In this document: positions 9,208 through 17,495 of the stretch, one piece after another
Position numbering within the stretch: position 1 is the first letter of the stretch
Layout: the number at the start of each line of letters is the position of its first letter
Origin: G020344215 sp039586575
GTDB lineage: Bacteria > Gemmatimonadota > Gemmatimonadetes > Palauibacterales > KS3-K002
Direction: 5' to 3'
Length of the DNA stretch: 64,000 nucleotides
Assembly: GCA_039586575.1 (NCBI GenBank)
Contig: JBDHKD010000010.1
Coordinates: 1 to 64,000 of the forward strand
Made by a program: the position numbers and the translations under genes
The notes under the pieces: generated by a model
Told to the model about the DNA's origin: nothing
Database searches by the model: none
The model's input: the letters and a program-made list of their open reading frames with translations, nothing else

Positions 9208-10410
9208 ATGACCATCCAGACCGTCAAGAACCTGCGCCGGACGTCGCAAGTAGTCTTCTTCCTCATCTTCTTCTGGCTAATCATCAAGACGACCTTCGAG
9301 GTCGACTTCAGCCCGGCCGAAGCATCCGAAATCAGGTTGCCGTATCCCGTCTCGATCGCTCTCGAGCTCGATCCGTTGGCGGCGCTGATGACCCTGCTGG
9401 CCAGCGGCACTCTGTATAAAGGCCTGCTCTGGTCGCTCGTCATACTGATACCGACGGTCTTCCTCGGACGATTCTTCTGCGGCTGGGTTTGCCCGCTGGG
9501 TAGCCTGAACCACTGGCTCTCCGCGTTTCGCTCGGAACGTGGCTCGCGGCGCGGTAAGCGACTGTTGGAATCGAACCGCTACAAACCGTATCAGCGGATC
9601 AAGTATTACGTCTTCTTCTTCTGTCTGGGCGCGGCACTTCTAGGAAGCCTGCAGGCCGGACTGCTGGATCCGCTGCCGCTGCTCGCCCGGTCGATCGGCA
9701 CGGCGGTGCTGCCGACCTTGCACACCGGGATGTTGGCGTTCGCGGCCTGGGCGAACGGCACGGGAATCGCCCCGTTGGGTGCCTCCGCCCAGGGCCTCAA
9801 CGATCTGCTCGCGGTGACGGTGTTTCCGTTCAGGCAGGCGCACTTCCACGGGGTCGTGCTGATCGGTGCCGTCTTCCTGGCGATCCTGGTGCTCAACCGG
9901 GTCTACACGCGCTTCTGGTGTCGGGGCGTCTGCCCGCTGGGTGCCATGCTGGGGCTCTTCTCGAGGTTCGCGATCTTCGGGCTCGAGAAGGACGAGGTCG
10001 CGTGCAACAGCTGCAACCAATGCCTGATCGCGTGTCAGGGTGCGGACAACCCGGACGTGGGCAGTCGCTGGCGGCAAGCCGAATGTCACGTCTGCCTCAA
10101 TTGCCAGGCCGCCTGTCCCGAGGGCGCGCTCAGGTTCAAGTTCTTCCCGGACCAGGAGGACACGAAGACGAATCCTGCCGGCACGCCGAAGGTCGATACC
10201 AGCCGCCGCAAGTTGCTGGCGTCGCTCGCGGCGGGCCTGGGCGTGGTGCTGCTCTTCCGCTCCGGCGACGCCCACGAGGCCAACCGCTCGCCCATCGTGG
10301 TGCGGCCGCCGGGCTCGCTGCCCGAAGACGATTTCCTGGGTCGCTGCATTCGCTGCGGCCAATGCATGCGGGTCTGCCCGAACAACGCGCTGCACCCGAC
10401 GCTTCGGTGA
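9208..10410 (+). CDS. membrane polyferredoxin, NapH/NosR-like (5' part; gene broken near 10400)
   Basis: 400 residues before a premature TGA. The N-terminal half has about five membrane helices with two CxxxCP elements (FCGWVCPLG and FWCRGVCPLG) typical of NapH/NosR/RdxA-type proteins. These are followed by CNSCNQCLIAC and CHVCLNCQAACP, then an internal SRRKLLASLAAG helix and CIRCGQCMRVCPNNALHPT. Such proteins pass electrons across or along the membrane. After HPT the frame ends, but the family C-terminus resumes in another frame at 10412. Compared with family members, roughly 40-45 residues including one four-cysteine motif are missing at the break, so this looks like an internal deletion, not a single-base error. 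Confidence 0.75.
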   Translation: MTIQTVKNLRRTSQVVFFLIFFWLIIKTTFEVDFSPAEASEIRLPYPVSIALELDPLAALMTLLASGTLYKGLLWSLVILIPTVFLGRFFCGWVCPLGSLNHWLSAFRSERGSRRGKRLLESNRYKPYQRIKYYVFFFCLGAALLGSLQAGLLDPLPLLARSIGTAVLPTLHTGMLAFAAWANGTGIAPLGASAQGLNDLLAVTVFPFRQAHFHGVVLIGAVFLAILVLNRVYTRFWCRGVCPLGAMLGLFSRFAIFGLEKDEVACNSCNQCLIACQGADNPDVGSRWRQAECHVCLNCQAACPEGALRFKFFPDQEDTKTNPAGTPKVDTSRRKLLASLAAGLGVVLLFRSGDAHEANRSPIVVRPPGSLPEDDFLGRCIRCGQCMRVCPNNALHPTLR

Positions 10411-10411
10411 C

Positions 10412-10768
10412 GAAGACACGCCGCCGAACCGTATTGGCACGGCCTTCCTGGACCGCGGCCGCTGTCTGCCCTGGGCGATGGCCACGCCGTGCATCGTCTG
10501 CGAGGAGTGGTGCCCGACGTCGCCCAAAGCCGTCTACCTGAAGGAAGAGATCGCGGTCGACCGGCTGGGCACCGAAGTGGAGGTCAAGCGCCCGCACGTC
10601 GATCCGGCGCTTTGCACGGGCTGCGGAGCCTGCGAGTTTGCCTGCCCGGTGTGGGACCGCAAGGCGATCTACATCACGTCGGTGGGTGAGTCCCGCTCGG
10701 AGACGAACCAGATCTTGCTGGAACGACAACGGGCCAGCGACACCGGGCCTTCTGCTGACAGCTCATAG
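10412..10768 (+). pseudogene. C-terminal fragment of the same polyferredoxin
   Basis: Shifted by one frame from the upstream part. It reads IGTAFLDRGRCLPWAMATPC, then CIVCEEWCPT, then CTGCGACEFACPVWDRKAIY: the last 4Fe-4S modules of NapH/NapG-type polyferredoxins. It has no start codon of its own. The last codon is 13 bases from the convergent stop of the second DUF362 gene. Confidence 0.6.
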
Positions 10769-10781
10769 AGCAACCGCAGGA

Positions 10782-11678
10782 CTAGATCAGACTGTCTTCC
10801 TGCCAGCCCAGCCTAACCAGCTCGATCTTGTCCATGCTGGCGTTGCCCAGACCGTACTCGGTATCGGCCAGCGCGATGTGGTGGGCGGTCGGCTGCAGCG
10901 GGCGGTCTTCGCCGAAGGCCAGCCGCCGCTTCTGCTGGATGATGCGGAGCCCGACGGCATCCGCCGCCACTGGGTCGGTGGCAACGATCAGGCCTCCGTA
11001 CGGCCAGGTGTATTCTTCGTCGAAGTGGTGGGGCCCGATGTTGTGGAACTGCGGCGTCAGCATCACTAGAACGTTGAGTCGGGTCTTGCCACGGGTGATG
11101 GGCAGATCCCAGACCTTCGCCAGCCTGGCGCAGGCGTCGGGATGGTAGTCCTCTGGGTTGTCGAACATGATGTAGTTCTTGATCAAGCTGCCGACGCCGG
11201 ACCAGGCGTGCGTGCGCATCGGTCGCGAGTTGATCAGCGCGGTGCTCCTTCTGAAGACGTCGTTGCTGCGGACATTGTGGTCGCCCATCGCGATGTTCCG
11301 TTCCGGAACGCCCGCCCCCAACACGCCGCGACGGATCGCTCGCTCCACCTCCGGCGGTGTCGGCAGGTAGCGCCAGACATTGGTCTTGATGCCGACGACG
11401 TCGTCGGGCCGAATGATCCGCGCCCAGCAGTCCGACGGTGTATCCAGGCCGAACAGCGACACCATCGCTTCATCCAGCATCCGCTGAACCAGATCGCCGT
11501 TGGTTCTACGGACGCCCAGCACGACATCTTCGTTGCGTATCAGTACGACCCTAGACCTGCCGGGCTGCGTGACCTTGCCGGAGGCCGTCGCCGGCAACCC
11601 GATCGCCATCCCCACGAGCGCGCCGCCCACGCCTCTCATGAAATCGCGTCGGCTGAGTCCTTCCTTGTCCGTAGCCAT
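10782..11678 (-). CDS. Tat-exported DUF362 protein
   Basis: 298 residues from ATG 11678, which has ACGAGG at the right spacing; an in-frame ATG at 11693 is a poorer choice. Tat signal LSRRDFMRGVGGALVGMAIG. The core has VVGIKTNVW, a histidine-rich stretch (LTPQFHNIGPHHFDEEY) and VATDPVAADAVG, consistent with DUF362, though it differs clearly from the protein at 8238-9191. It follows a DUF6599 lipoprotein gene by 14 bases on the same strand and faces the polyferredoxin gene. Confidence 0.82.
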   Translation of the reverse strand: MATDKEGLSRRDFMRGVGGALVGMAIGLPATASGKVTQPGRSRVVLIRNEDVVLGVRRTNGDLVQRMLDEAMVSLFGLDTPSDCWARIIRPDDVVGIKTNVWRYLPTPPEVERAIRRGVLGAGVPERNIAMGDHNVRSNDVFRRSTALINSRPMRTHAWSGVGSLIKNYIMFDNPEDYHPDACARLAKVWDLPITRGKTRLNVLVMLTPQFHNIGPHHFDEEYTWPYGGLIVATDPVAADAVGLRIIQQKRRLAFGEDRPLQPTAHHIALADTEYGLGNASMDKIELVRLGWQEDSLI

Positions 11679-11692
11679 AAACCTCGTTCTCA

Positions 11693-12607
11693 CTATGATT
11701 GCTGAGTGAGCCTATTCACCGTCGCCTGCAGTAGATCGTTTGCCGCCGTTTCCGATTCCGCATCCAGCACGACGATGACATAACGATCGCGCCGTTCATA
11801 TGAAGAGAACTTGCTGTTCTCAGTCTGCACCGTCTGAGCGTCGCCGGAGTTGGGCAGGTAGCCCTGCTGGAACGAGGAGGCGGCCGCGGCGGCGCTGCTC
11901 TCGTCTTGATACTTCACCAACAAGAGATAGACCGAGCCGGGCGCGTAGCGTGCCAGCACGGCATCGGTCTCGGGGCCCAGACCGAGGATGTTCTCACGCG
12001 CCAGGTAGTAGTGATAGTTCAGCGACTGATGGAGGTGGAAGAACCTCTCACTGAAGGCTACGCGTCCCGCGCCGGGCAGCAATGCCAGCAGGTCGGGGGG
12101 ATTGGATGCTCGTGGCATCCGTTCCGAGATCGCGCGGGCGACTTCCATCAAGACTCGATCTGAGTCTTCGGTGCGTTCCTCGGAGGCGAGACAGACGTAG
12201 TAGCGGTCCTGCCAGAAGCAGAGCACGCGGCCCTTCCGTTCGTAGCCGCCGCCGAGGCCGCTCTCCTCTCGCTCTCTCGCGTAACTGAACACGCCATAAG
12301 CGTCCGCCGGGTTGCCCATGTCGAACAGCTCGACGGTAATGTCGGGCACGTCGGGGCCGGTGTAGACCGCCACCACAACGTGGCTAAAGGCATACGAGCG
12401 ATAGACTTCGCCGGCGCCGTTGATGTAATCGAAGATCGTCTCGCGGTCGTAGGCAACGGAGGAATCACCGCGCGTCCAACCGGCTACGCGTTCGGGGAGG
12501 AGGTCAGTCATGGCGGTCAACGACCTGTCTGATTCTCGGTCACCACATCCGTGCAGAACCGCAATCCAGAGTGCCAACGCAACCAGCGTCGGAATCGGTC
12601 TCTTCAT
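11693..12607 (-). CDS. DUF6599-family lipoprotein
   Basis: 304 residues from ATG 12607 (MKRPIPTLVALALWIAVLHGC, a signal ending in a lipobox-like HGC). It carries the family motif as IFDYINGAGE, with Asn replacing the Asp of the other two copies, and VELFDMGNPADAYGVF. A Tyr-rich segment (LHQSLNYHYYLAREN) lies about two thirds along. No catalytic motif is recognised. Here the partner gene, 14 bases downstream, encodes a DUF362 protein instead of an aldo/keto reductase. Confidence 0.82.
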   Translation of the reverse strand: MKRPIPTLVALALWIAVLHGCGDRESDRSLTAMTDLLPERVAGWTRGDSSVAYDRETIFDYINGAGEVYRSYAFSHVVVAVYTGPDVPDITVELFDMGNPADAYGVFSYAREREESGLGGGYERKGRVLCFWQDRYYVCLASEERTEDSDRVLMEVARAISERMPRASNPPDLLALLPGAGRVAFSERFFHLHQSLNYHYYLARENILGLGPETDAVLARYAPGSVYLLLVKYQDESSAAAAASSFQQGYLPNSGDAQTVQTENSKFSSYERRDRYVIVVLDAESETAANDLLQATVNRLTQQS

Positions 12608-12798
12608 CAGGAATGTCAGTTGAGCGGTGGCTAGGATGTGGCCAACCGGCCATTCGGTATGGGCGAACGTAGCCACTCGGCCGCTGGCCAGTCAAGCAAC
12701 ACCGGCGGTGAGCCAGTTCCCGCTCGTTGCTTCCAAGATGGCGGCACCGCAACTTCTAGCAGAACCGCGTGCCCCTGGGCGCAGAGAGAGCCGCCATA

Positions 12799-13992
12799 AT
12801 GATCAGGAAAGTCGTGACGCAGCTCTTGCTGCTCGGTGTCCTCTTCAACCTGACACACTGCTCCCCTAGTCCCAGGACGCTTCGAGAGCAGGAAGCGCTC
12901 CCGCGGTTGCCTTTTGCCCAGGAACTGCAGGGTGCCCTCGACCGGGCCCTGCAATCGGGTCAGCGCGATCACGACCTCGGCCTCTCAGCAGCTGTGCTGG
13001 TTCCTGGGTATGAGACATGGACGGGAGTCAGCGGTAACTCCCAACCCGGTGTGCCCATCACGCGCGACATGCTGTTTGACGCCGGGAGTGTCATGAAGAA
13101 CTTCGAAGCCGCCCTGGCTCTGAAGCTGGCCGAACAAGGCGTGCTTAACCTGGATGGGCCGCTCTCCATGTGGCTACCGGCATACCGGAACGTGGATAGC
13201 GAGATCACCCTTCGCCAACTGCTCAACCATACCAGCGGCGTCTTCAACGTCTTCGAGAATCCGGATTTTCCGTGGGTTGGGCCCGGTGTCGACTACGCGA
13301 GGAGCTGGCGGTTGGAAGAGGTACTCGATTCATTTGTCCTGGAGCCGTACGGCCCGCCGGGATTCGCTCAGCACTACTCCAGCACGAACTACCTGCTGCT
13401 CACGGCCGTCCTCGAGCAGGCAACGGGCGCTTCTGTGCCCGCGGAAGTTGGGCGCTACTTTCTCGATCCGCTGAACCTGGAACATACCTTCATCACCATG
13501 GGAGAACCGTTGCCGGCGCGCTTTCCTGCCGCCCATCCGTGGATCGACGTGGACCGGGACGGAGACCTCGACGACCTGGCCGGCATACCGATAACCTGGA
13601 TAGCGACGTTGACGCATCCCGTGATCTTCACGACTGCGGAGGATCTGGTCCGTTGGATGCAGGCGCTCTACTACGACCGTTCCGTGCTCAACGCCGGTTC
13701 TCTGAAAGAGATGCTCACGTATCCTGAGACAACCCTTGGCGATCCGGATGGAGGTAGATTCGGGCTGGGCGTGGTGGATTTCACGGAACGCCTGGAGGTG
13801 CCGGTCATCGGGCATGCGGGCTCAGCCCTGGGGTACTCTGCCGCCGCCTTGTACCTACCCGAATACGGTACGTCGATGGCCTGGTTGCTCAATACGGGAG
13901 AAGGTCCGCCGGACCTGGCTGCTGCGATCATGGGCCACACCTGGTCATCTCTCTCGGAGGTTCTGCGCAACCACCTGAAGCCGCAACCCTGA
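12799..13992 (+). CDS. serine hydrolase, beta-lactamase class C / penicillin-binding family, lipoprotein
   Basis: 397 residues with a lipoprotein signal ending LTHC. The nucleophile motif SxxK is SVMK, within FDAGSVMKNF. The second motif, normally Tyr-x-Asn, reads HYSSTNY here, so the Asn is Ser. The third motif is HAG in VIGHAGSALGYSA. This family includes D-aminopeptidases, esterases and penicillin-binding proteins; the substrate cannot be told from sequence. The insertion WIDVDRDGDLDD resembles a calcium-binding loop. The ATG follows GAGAGAGCC. Confidence 0.8.
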   Translation: MIRKVVTQLLLLGVLFNLTHCSPSPRTLREQEALPRLPFAQELQGALDRALQSGQRDHDLGLSAAVLVPGYETWTGVSGNSQPGVPITRDMLFDAGSVMKNFEAALALKLAEQGVLNLDGPLSMWLPAYRNVDSEITLRQLLNHTSGVFNVFENPDFPWVGPGVDYARSWRLEEVLDSFVLEPYGPPGFAQHYSSTNYLLLTAVLEQATGASVPAEVGRYFLDPLNLEHTFITMGEPLPARFPAAHPWIDVDRDGDLDDLAGIPITWIATLTHPVIFTTAEDLVRWMQALYYDRSVLNAGSLKEMLTYPETTLGDPDGGRFGLGVVDFTERLEVPVIGHAGSALGYSAAALYLPEYGTSMAWLLNTGEGPPDLAAAIMGHTWSSLSEVLRNHLKPQP

Positions 13993-14007
13993 TGCGGGGA
14001 GGAGATA

Positions 14008-14574
14008 GTGGGTCTCGCCGAGTACTTCTATTCCGTGGCAACCGGACCGAAGCGCCGACGTGAGCTCTTGACGCCGCTCGGACTCCTGATCTTCGGAAGC
14101 ACACTTGCGGTCGTGATCGTCGGCGGCCTCTACACGGACCGTTGGCTGGGACTCCCCGCGCTCCTGCCAGGCAAGTTCGGCGCGGTGGTCGGCGTTCTTT
14201 TCCTCGCCGCAGGCGCATCGCTGTGCGGTTGGTGCGTCGCGCGCTTCCTGAAGGCGCGGGGAACGCCCGTGCCGCTCAATCCTCCCGGCGAGCTGATCGT
14301 GAGCGGGCCATACGCGTGGGTTCGCAACCCGATGCTCACGGGTGTGTTCGGAGCCCTCGTTGGCCTGGGGTTGTTACTCCATTCCGTCGGTATCGCCTTG
14401 ATCTGGACGCCGGCGTACGTGCTGGTGCACATGGCCGAGTTGAAGTGGGTCGAGGAGCCAGAGCTAGCACGGCGATTCGGGTCCGCCTATGCGGACTACC
14501 GGGCGCGGGTCCCGATGTTCATCCCCCGCCTGCGGCGTTACCGGGGCCGAAGCGCCCCGTCTAACACGCGTTAG
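14008..14574 (+). CDS. isoprenylcysteine carboxyl methyltransferase-like membrane methyltransferase
   Basis: 188 residues from GTG 14008, preceded by GGGAGGAGA and 15 bases after the serine hydrolase. Three to five membrane helices are followed by the signature GPYAWVRNPMLTG and EEPELARRFGSAYADYRARVP, the SAM-binding core of the ICMT/PEMT-like family. Bacterial members methylate unknown small or lipid substrates. A BtaA-like lipid enzyme lies on the opposite strand at 15712-16818; a functional link is only a guess. Confidence 0.8.
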   Translation: MGLAEYFYSVATGPKRRRELLTPLGLLIFGSTLAVVIVGGLYTDRWLGLPALLPGKFGAVVGVLFLAAGASLCGWCVARFLKARGTPVPLNPPGELIVSGPYAWVRNPMLTGVFGALVGLGLLLHSVGIALIWTPAYVLVHMAELKWVEEPELARRFGSAYADYRARVPMFIPRLRRYRGRSAPSNTR

Positions 14575-14621
14575 GAGCTGACGGGCGCCTAACGTAGTGC
14601 CAACACGGGTGTAGTGAGCAA

Positions 14622-15728
14622 CTAAAGATCGCGAATGTCGACATACATTCGCTGGAGTCGAACGGGCGAGCCGTCGGCCAGCCGCACCAGGCGGCGATAG
14701 GTGATTATAGGCGCAAAGAAAGGTGGGCAGTCGGAGCGAAGAGCGGTTAGCCACGGGTCCTCTGCATGGTGGATGACGTAGCAGTAATCGATGCCGCTCG
14801 CGACCGCCTCAGCCTCTACGCTACGCATGAGGTCGCGCGCCGCCTCCGGGCTCGTTGCGAAGAGGTCGAAGATATACCAGGAACGAAGCTCTTCTCCCTC
14901 TTCTGGCACGTGCGGCCAAGCCGTCTTCCGCAGCGGCCAGGCACTGATCGCGCGGCGGGCGAGGCGAATAGGGATAGGGATCCTTTCAACAACCTCGGCG
15001 AGAATACCGCGGTTGCTCCAAGCCGAACAGCCTGCTACGGCGGCTCCCCGTCTGATGAGCCATGAGCTTACGTAGCCCCCCTGACCGGGTCGGCACTGAG
15101 GGTTCGAGTAGAGTTGGAACGGCGGATTATGAGCGAGGAAGGCTGCGTGTGCCTCACTGAACGCGACCGTACACGCTTCGCTACGGGCGCGTCTCGCTCG
15201 ATACGTCGGATACACCAGGTATGCATAGGACCCGGCGTTCGAGCCTCCAAGCAGAGTTGCAAGATGGTGCGTTATCCGGTTATCGGCCACAACGTAGATG
15301 TAGACGAGGGGAACACGCGCGAACGCCCAGTCCAGGGCCGCGCCGGCAAGGCGTTGTGCGATTCCTTGGCGGCGATGCTCTGGGTGAACTCGAAGATCGA
15401 AGAAGAAGCCGGCAGATGTGGACTCACCCTCCAGCGTGATATCCTTGAAGGCCATGCCGAGTGTGCCGACGAGCTGGTCGTTCAGCCGAGCTACGAGGAT
15501 CCTCCATTCACGGTAGTTCCTGGCCCGTCGGTCGAACCTCGAGCGCCGAAAGGAGAGGCGATAGGCTTCACCTTGCAGGCATCTGCGGTCGAGTTCGAGA
15601 GCCGCCGCATTGTCGTCGGGCTCGTAATCGGCGATCACCAGCTCCGTCTGAGCATCGGACGGCGCGTAATCGGCTTGGCCAGGTGACCCTCCCTCGGGCG
15701 GAGGCTGCCTCTCACCTACATTTGGCAT
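14622..15728 (-). CDS. GNAT-family N-acetyltransferase, two-domain
   Basis: 368 residues from ATG 15728, overlapping the end of the DUF3419 gene by 17 bases. The first half contains a GNAT fold with the acetyl-CoA loop HPEHRRQGIAQRLAG. The second half (from about residue 200) looks like a degenerate repeat of the fold ending YRRLVRLADGSP. Substrate unknown. It is the last gene of the operon running from 18706 to 14622. Confidence 0.72.
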   Translation of the reverse strand: MPNVGERQPPPEGGSPGQADYAPSDAQTELVIADYEPDDNAAALELDRRCLQGEAYRLSFRRSRFDRRARNYREWRILVARLNDQLVGTLGMAFKDITLEGESTSAGFFFDLRVHPEHRRQGIAQRLAGAALDWAFARVPLVYIYVVADNRITHHLATLLGGSNAGSYAYLVYPTYRARRARSEACTVAFSEAHAAFLAHNPPFQLYSNPQCRPGQGGYVSSWLIRRGAAVAGCSAWSNRGILAEVVERIPIPIRLARRAISAWPLRKTAWPHVPEEGEELRSWYIFDLFATSPEAARDLMRSVEAEAVASGIDYCYVIHHAEDPWLTALRSDCPPFFAPIITYRRLVRLADGSPVRLQRMYVDIRDL

Positions 15729-16818
15729 CACGCACAACGCCCACGATGAACTCGTACCCGAATGACCGGTCCTGATCCGCCAGCCGGGCTTCGAGATGCG
15801 ACTCGCGACCGATGCGAGTCGCCAACAGCTCGGGTATATCATACCGGGTGAGAAACTGACGGATGACCACACGCGCTCCCGGAGTGGCGCATCGAGCGAC
15901 TGCGGCAAGCAGCCGGTGGAAATCCGGCTGGGCCATGTATGACGGAACGTCCGACAGTGAGAAGTGCGTGAACGTTCCTGGTGTCGCATCCTCGAGATAC
16001 GTGATAACATCGGCGTCCACGATTTCGAGCAGATGAATTCTTTCTCGAAGTCGGGCGCATCCCTCCGGAGTCAGATAGGGCGGAAGATCGGTCGGTGACA
16101 GCCTGCCGCGCAGCGTCAGGCTGATCATGAAGTTGTCTCGCGCCAAGTTCTTCCGTAGCGCTCGCTGCATGCGCTCGAAGAGCGTATCGCCGACGCGTAC
16201 CGCGACATGGGCGTAGTACGCAGGATCGCGGAAGAGTATTCTCGAGGTGAGGGGGCAGAGGATCAGTTTGTAGGCGAGGCGCCAGTATGGCGTGCCCCAG
16301 CGCTTCTGAATGAACTGGCGCTGCGTCTCGAGGTCGGTGAACGCGAATAGCTCCTTGATTGCGCGTGGCCTGAGACAACGGGCCAGGATCGCGATCCGCC
16401 TGAAGTGCCGCTCGAACCGTCCCTGGTAGAGCACTCCGCGCGCGATGGCGCGGCCGTGAGCCTTCCAAAAAGCCAGCGTGTCCCTCGGTAGGGTTGGGCC
16501 CAGGCGATCGAAGACCTGTAGCCGCCAGCCGGGCTCTGCGCCGTTCAGGCCCAGAAAGGCGGCGTAGTCCTCGAACGCCAGCTCCTTCAATGCCGCGGTC
16601 TTGAGCCTCAGCAAGTTGTTTTGAGCGGGGTTGCGGTCTATGGCCACAAGACGTGTGGGTACTGCGGCGAGAAGATCGAGGGGGCGGTCCCCGCTACCGG
16701 TTACGCAAAGGACTCGACCACCCTCACGCAGCTGCAGCGCGGCGATCTCGGTCCGCCAATCCTCGTTGACAGACGAGTAGTTGATCGTGCGGAAGAAGCG
16801 ATCGGACACCCTCGTCAT
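15712..16818 (-). CDS. DUF3419 protein, BtaA-like 3-amino-3-carboxypropyl transferase
   Basis: 368 residues. It begins RFFRTINYSSVNEDWRTE and has the SAM-binding-like segment VLCVTGSGDRPLDLL, VAIDRNPAQNNLLRLK and HFSLSDVPSYM, all typical of DUF3419. The characterised member, BtaA, transfers the aminocarboxypropyl group of SAM to diacylglycerol in betaine-lipid synthesis. No separate BtaB N-methyltransferase is adjacent on this strand. The start overlaps the ABC ATPase stop by 4 bases, so the gene is translationally coupled to an ABC transporter. Confidence 0.75.
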   Translation of the reverse strand: MTRVSDRFFRTINYSSVNEDWRTEIAALQLREGGRVLCVTGSGDRPLDLLAAVPTRLVAIDRNPAQNNLLRLKTAALKELAFEDYAAFLGLNGAEPGWRLQVFDRLGPTLPRDTLAFWKAHGRAIARGVLYQGRFERHFRRIAILARCLRPRAIKELFAFTDLETQRQFIQKRWGTPYWRLAYKLILCPLTSRILFRDPAYYAHVAVRVGDTLFERMQRALRKNLARDNFMISLTLRGRLSPTDLPPYLTPEGCARLRERIHLLEIVDADVITYLEDATPGTFTHFSLSDVPSYMAQPDFHRLLAAVARCATPGARVVIRQFLTRYDIPELLATRIGRESHLEARLADQDRSFGYEFIVGVVRDAKCR

Positions 16819-17495
16819 CCCTCCGGCGGGCGCACCGTGCCGTCGACGATAGAGAGCCGGCGGTCTGCGAATCTTCGGAGACGCGCATCGTGCGTGGCGA
16901 CGATCACCGCTACCCTGTCAGATCTGGCCAACTCTGCTAGCGCCTTGGCGACCGCTTGGCCCGACACGCCGTCCAGGTTGCCGGTGGGCTCGTCGGCGAA
17001 AACCACGGCGGGTCGGTGAACGAGGGCACGTGCAACGGCAACGCGGTGTTCTTCCCCGCCAGAGAGTGCATCGGGACGCCGCTCGGCAAGGTGGTCCACC
17101 CCAAGGGCAGCCAGCAGGTCGGTTGCTGTCACTTCTCCCAGCTGCCGCGGGATTCCGGCGATCTCTGCGGCCACCAAGACATTCTCTCTGACACTCAGGC
17201 CGTCCAGGAGGTTACTGCGCTGGAACACGAACCCCACATTTCGCGCACGGTGCGCGCGACGCTCCGCGGCCGACAACTCCGCCAGCGATTGGCCCGCGAG
17301 GGTTACATCGCCCTCGTCGGGCGTCAGGAGTCCCGCAGCGACTGAGAGCAATGTGGTCTTTCCGGAGCCGCTCGGACCCTCGAGTAGCACGAACTCGCCC
17401 GCTTCGATTACCAGGGTCACTGTGTGGAGCGCTTGCACCGCATGACGGCCAGCGCCACGCACCTTACTCACTTCGCGAAGTCGCACGGCGGTCAC
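16815..17495 (-). CDS. LolD/MacB-type ABC transporter ATP-binding protein
   Basis: 226 residues with Walker A GPSGSGKTT, Q-loop FVFQRSN, signature LSGGEEHRVAVARAL (the usual LSGGQQQR altered to EEH), Walker B VVFADEPTGNLD and switch His in VATHD. It overlaps the permease gene by 4 bases upstream and the DUF3419 gene by 4 bases downstream. The LolD-like type acts on lipids, lipoproteins or peptides from the membrane rather than importing solutes. Confidence 0.9.
   Translation of the reverse strand: MTAVRLREVSKVRGAGRHAVQALHTVTLVIEAGEFVLLEGPSGSGKTTLLSVAAGLLTPDEGDVTLAGQSLAELSAAERRAHRARNVGFVFQRSNLLDGLSVRENVLVAAEIAGIPRQLGEVTATDLLAALGVDHLAERRPDALSGGEEHRVAVARALVHRPAVVFADEPTGNLDGVSGQAVAKALAELARSDRVAVIVATHDARLRRFADRRLSIVDGTVRPPEG

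Noticed and set aside
7836..9443. Long minus-strand open frame (535 codons) over the DUF362 gene
   Set aside because: Arg/Pro/Gly-rich shadow without domain. The DUF362 and polyferredoxin genes explain the strand. Only 8003-8170, in a different frame, shows real homology.
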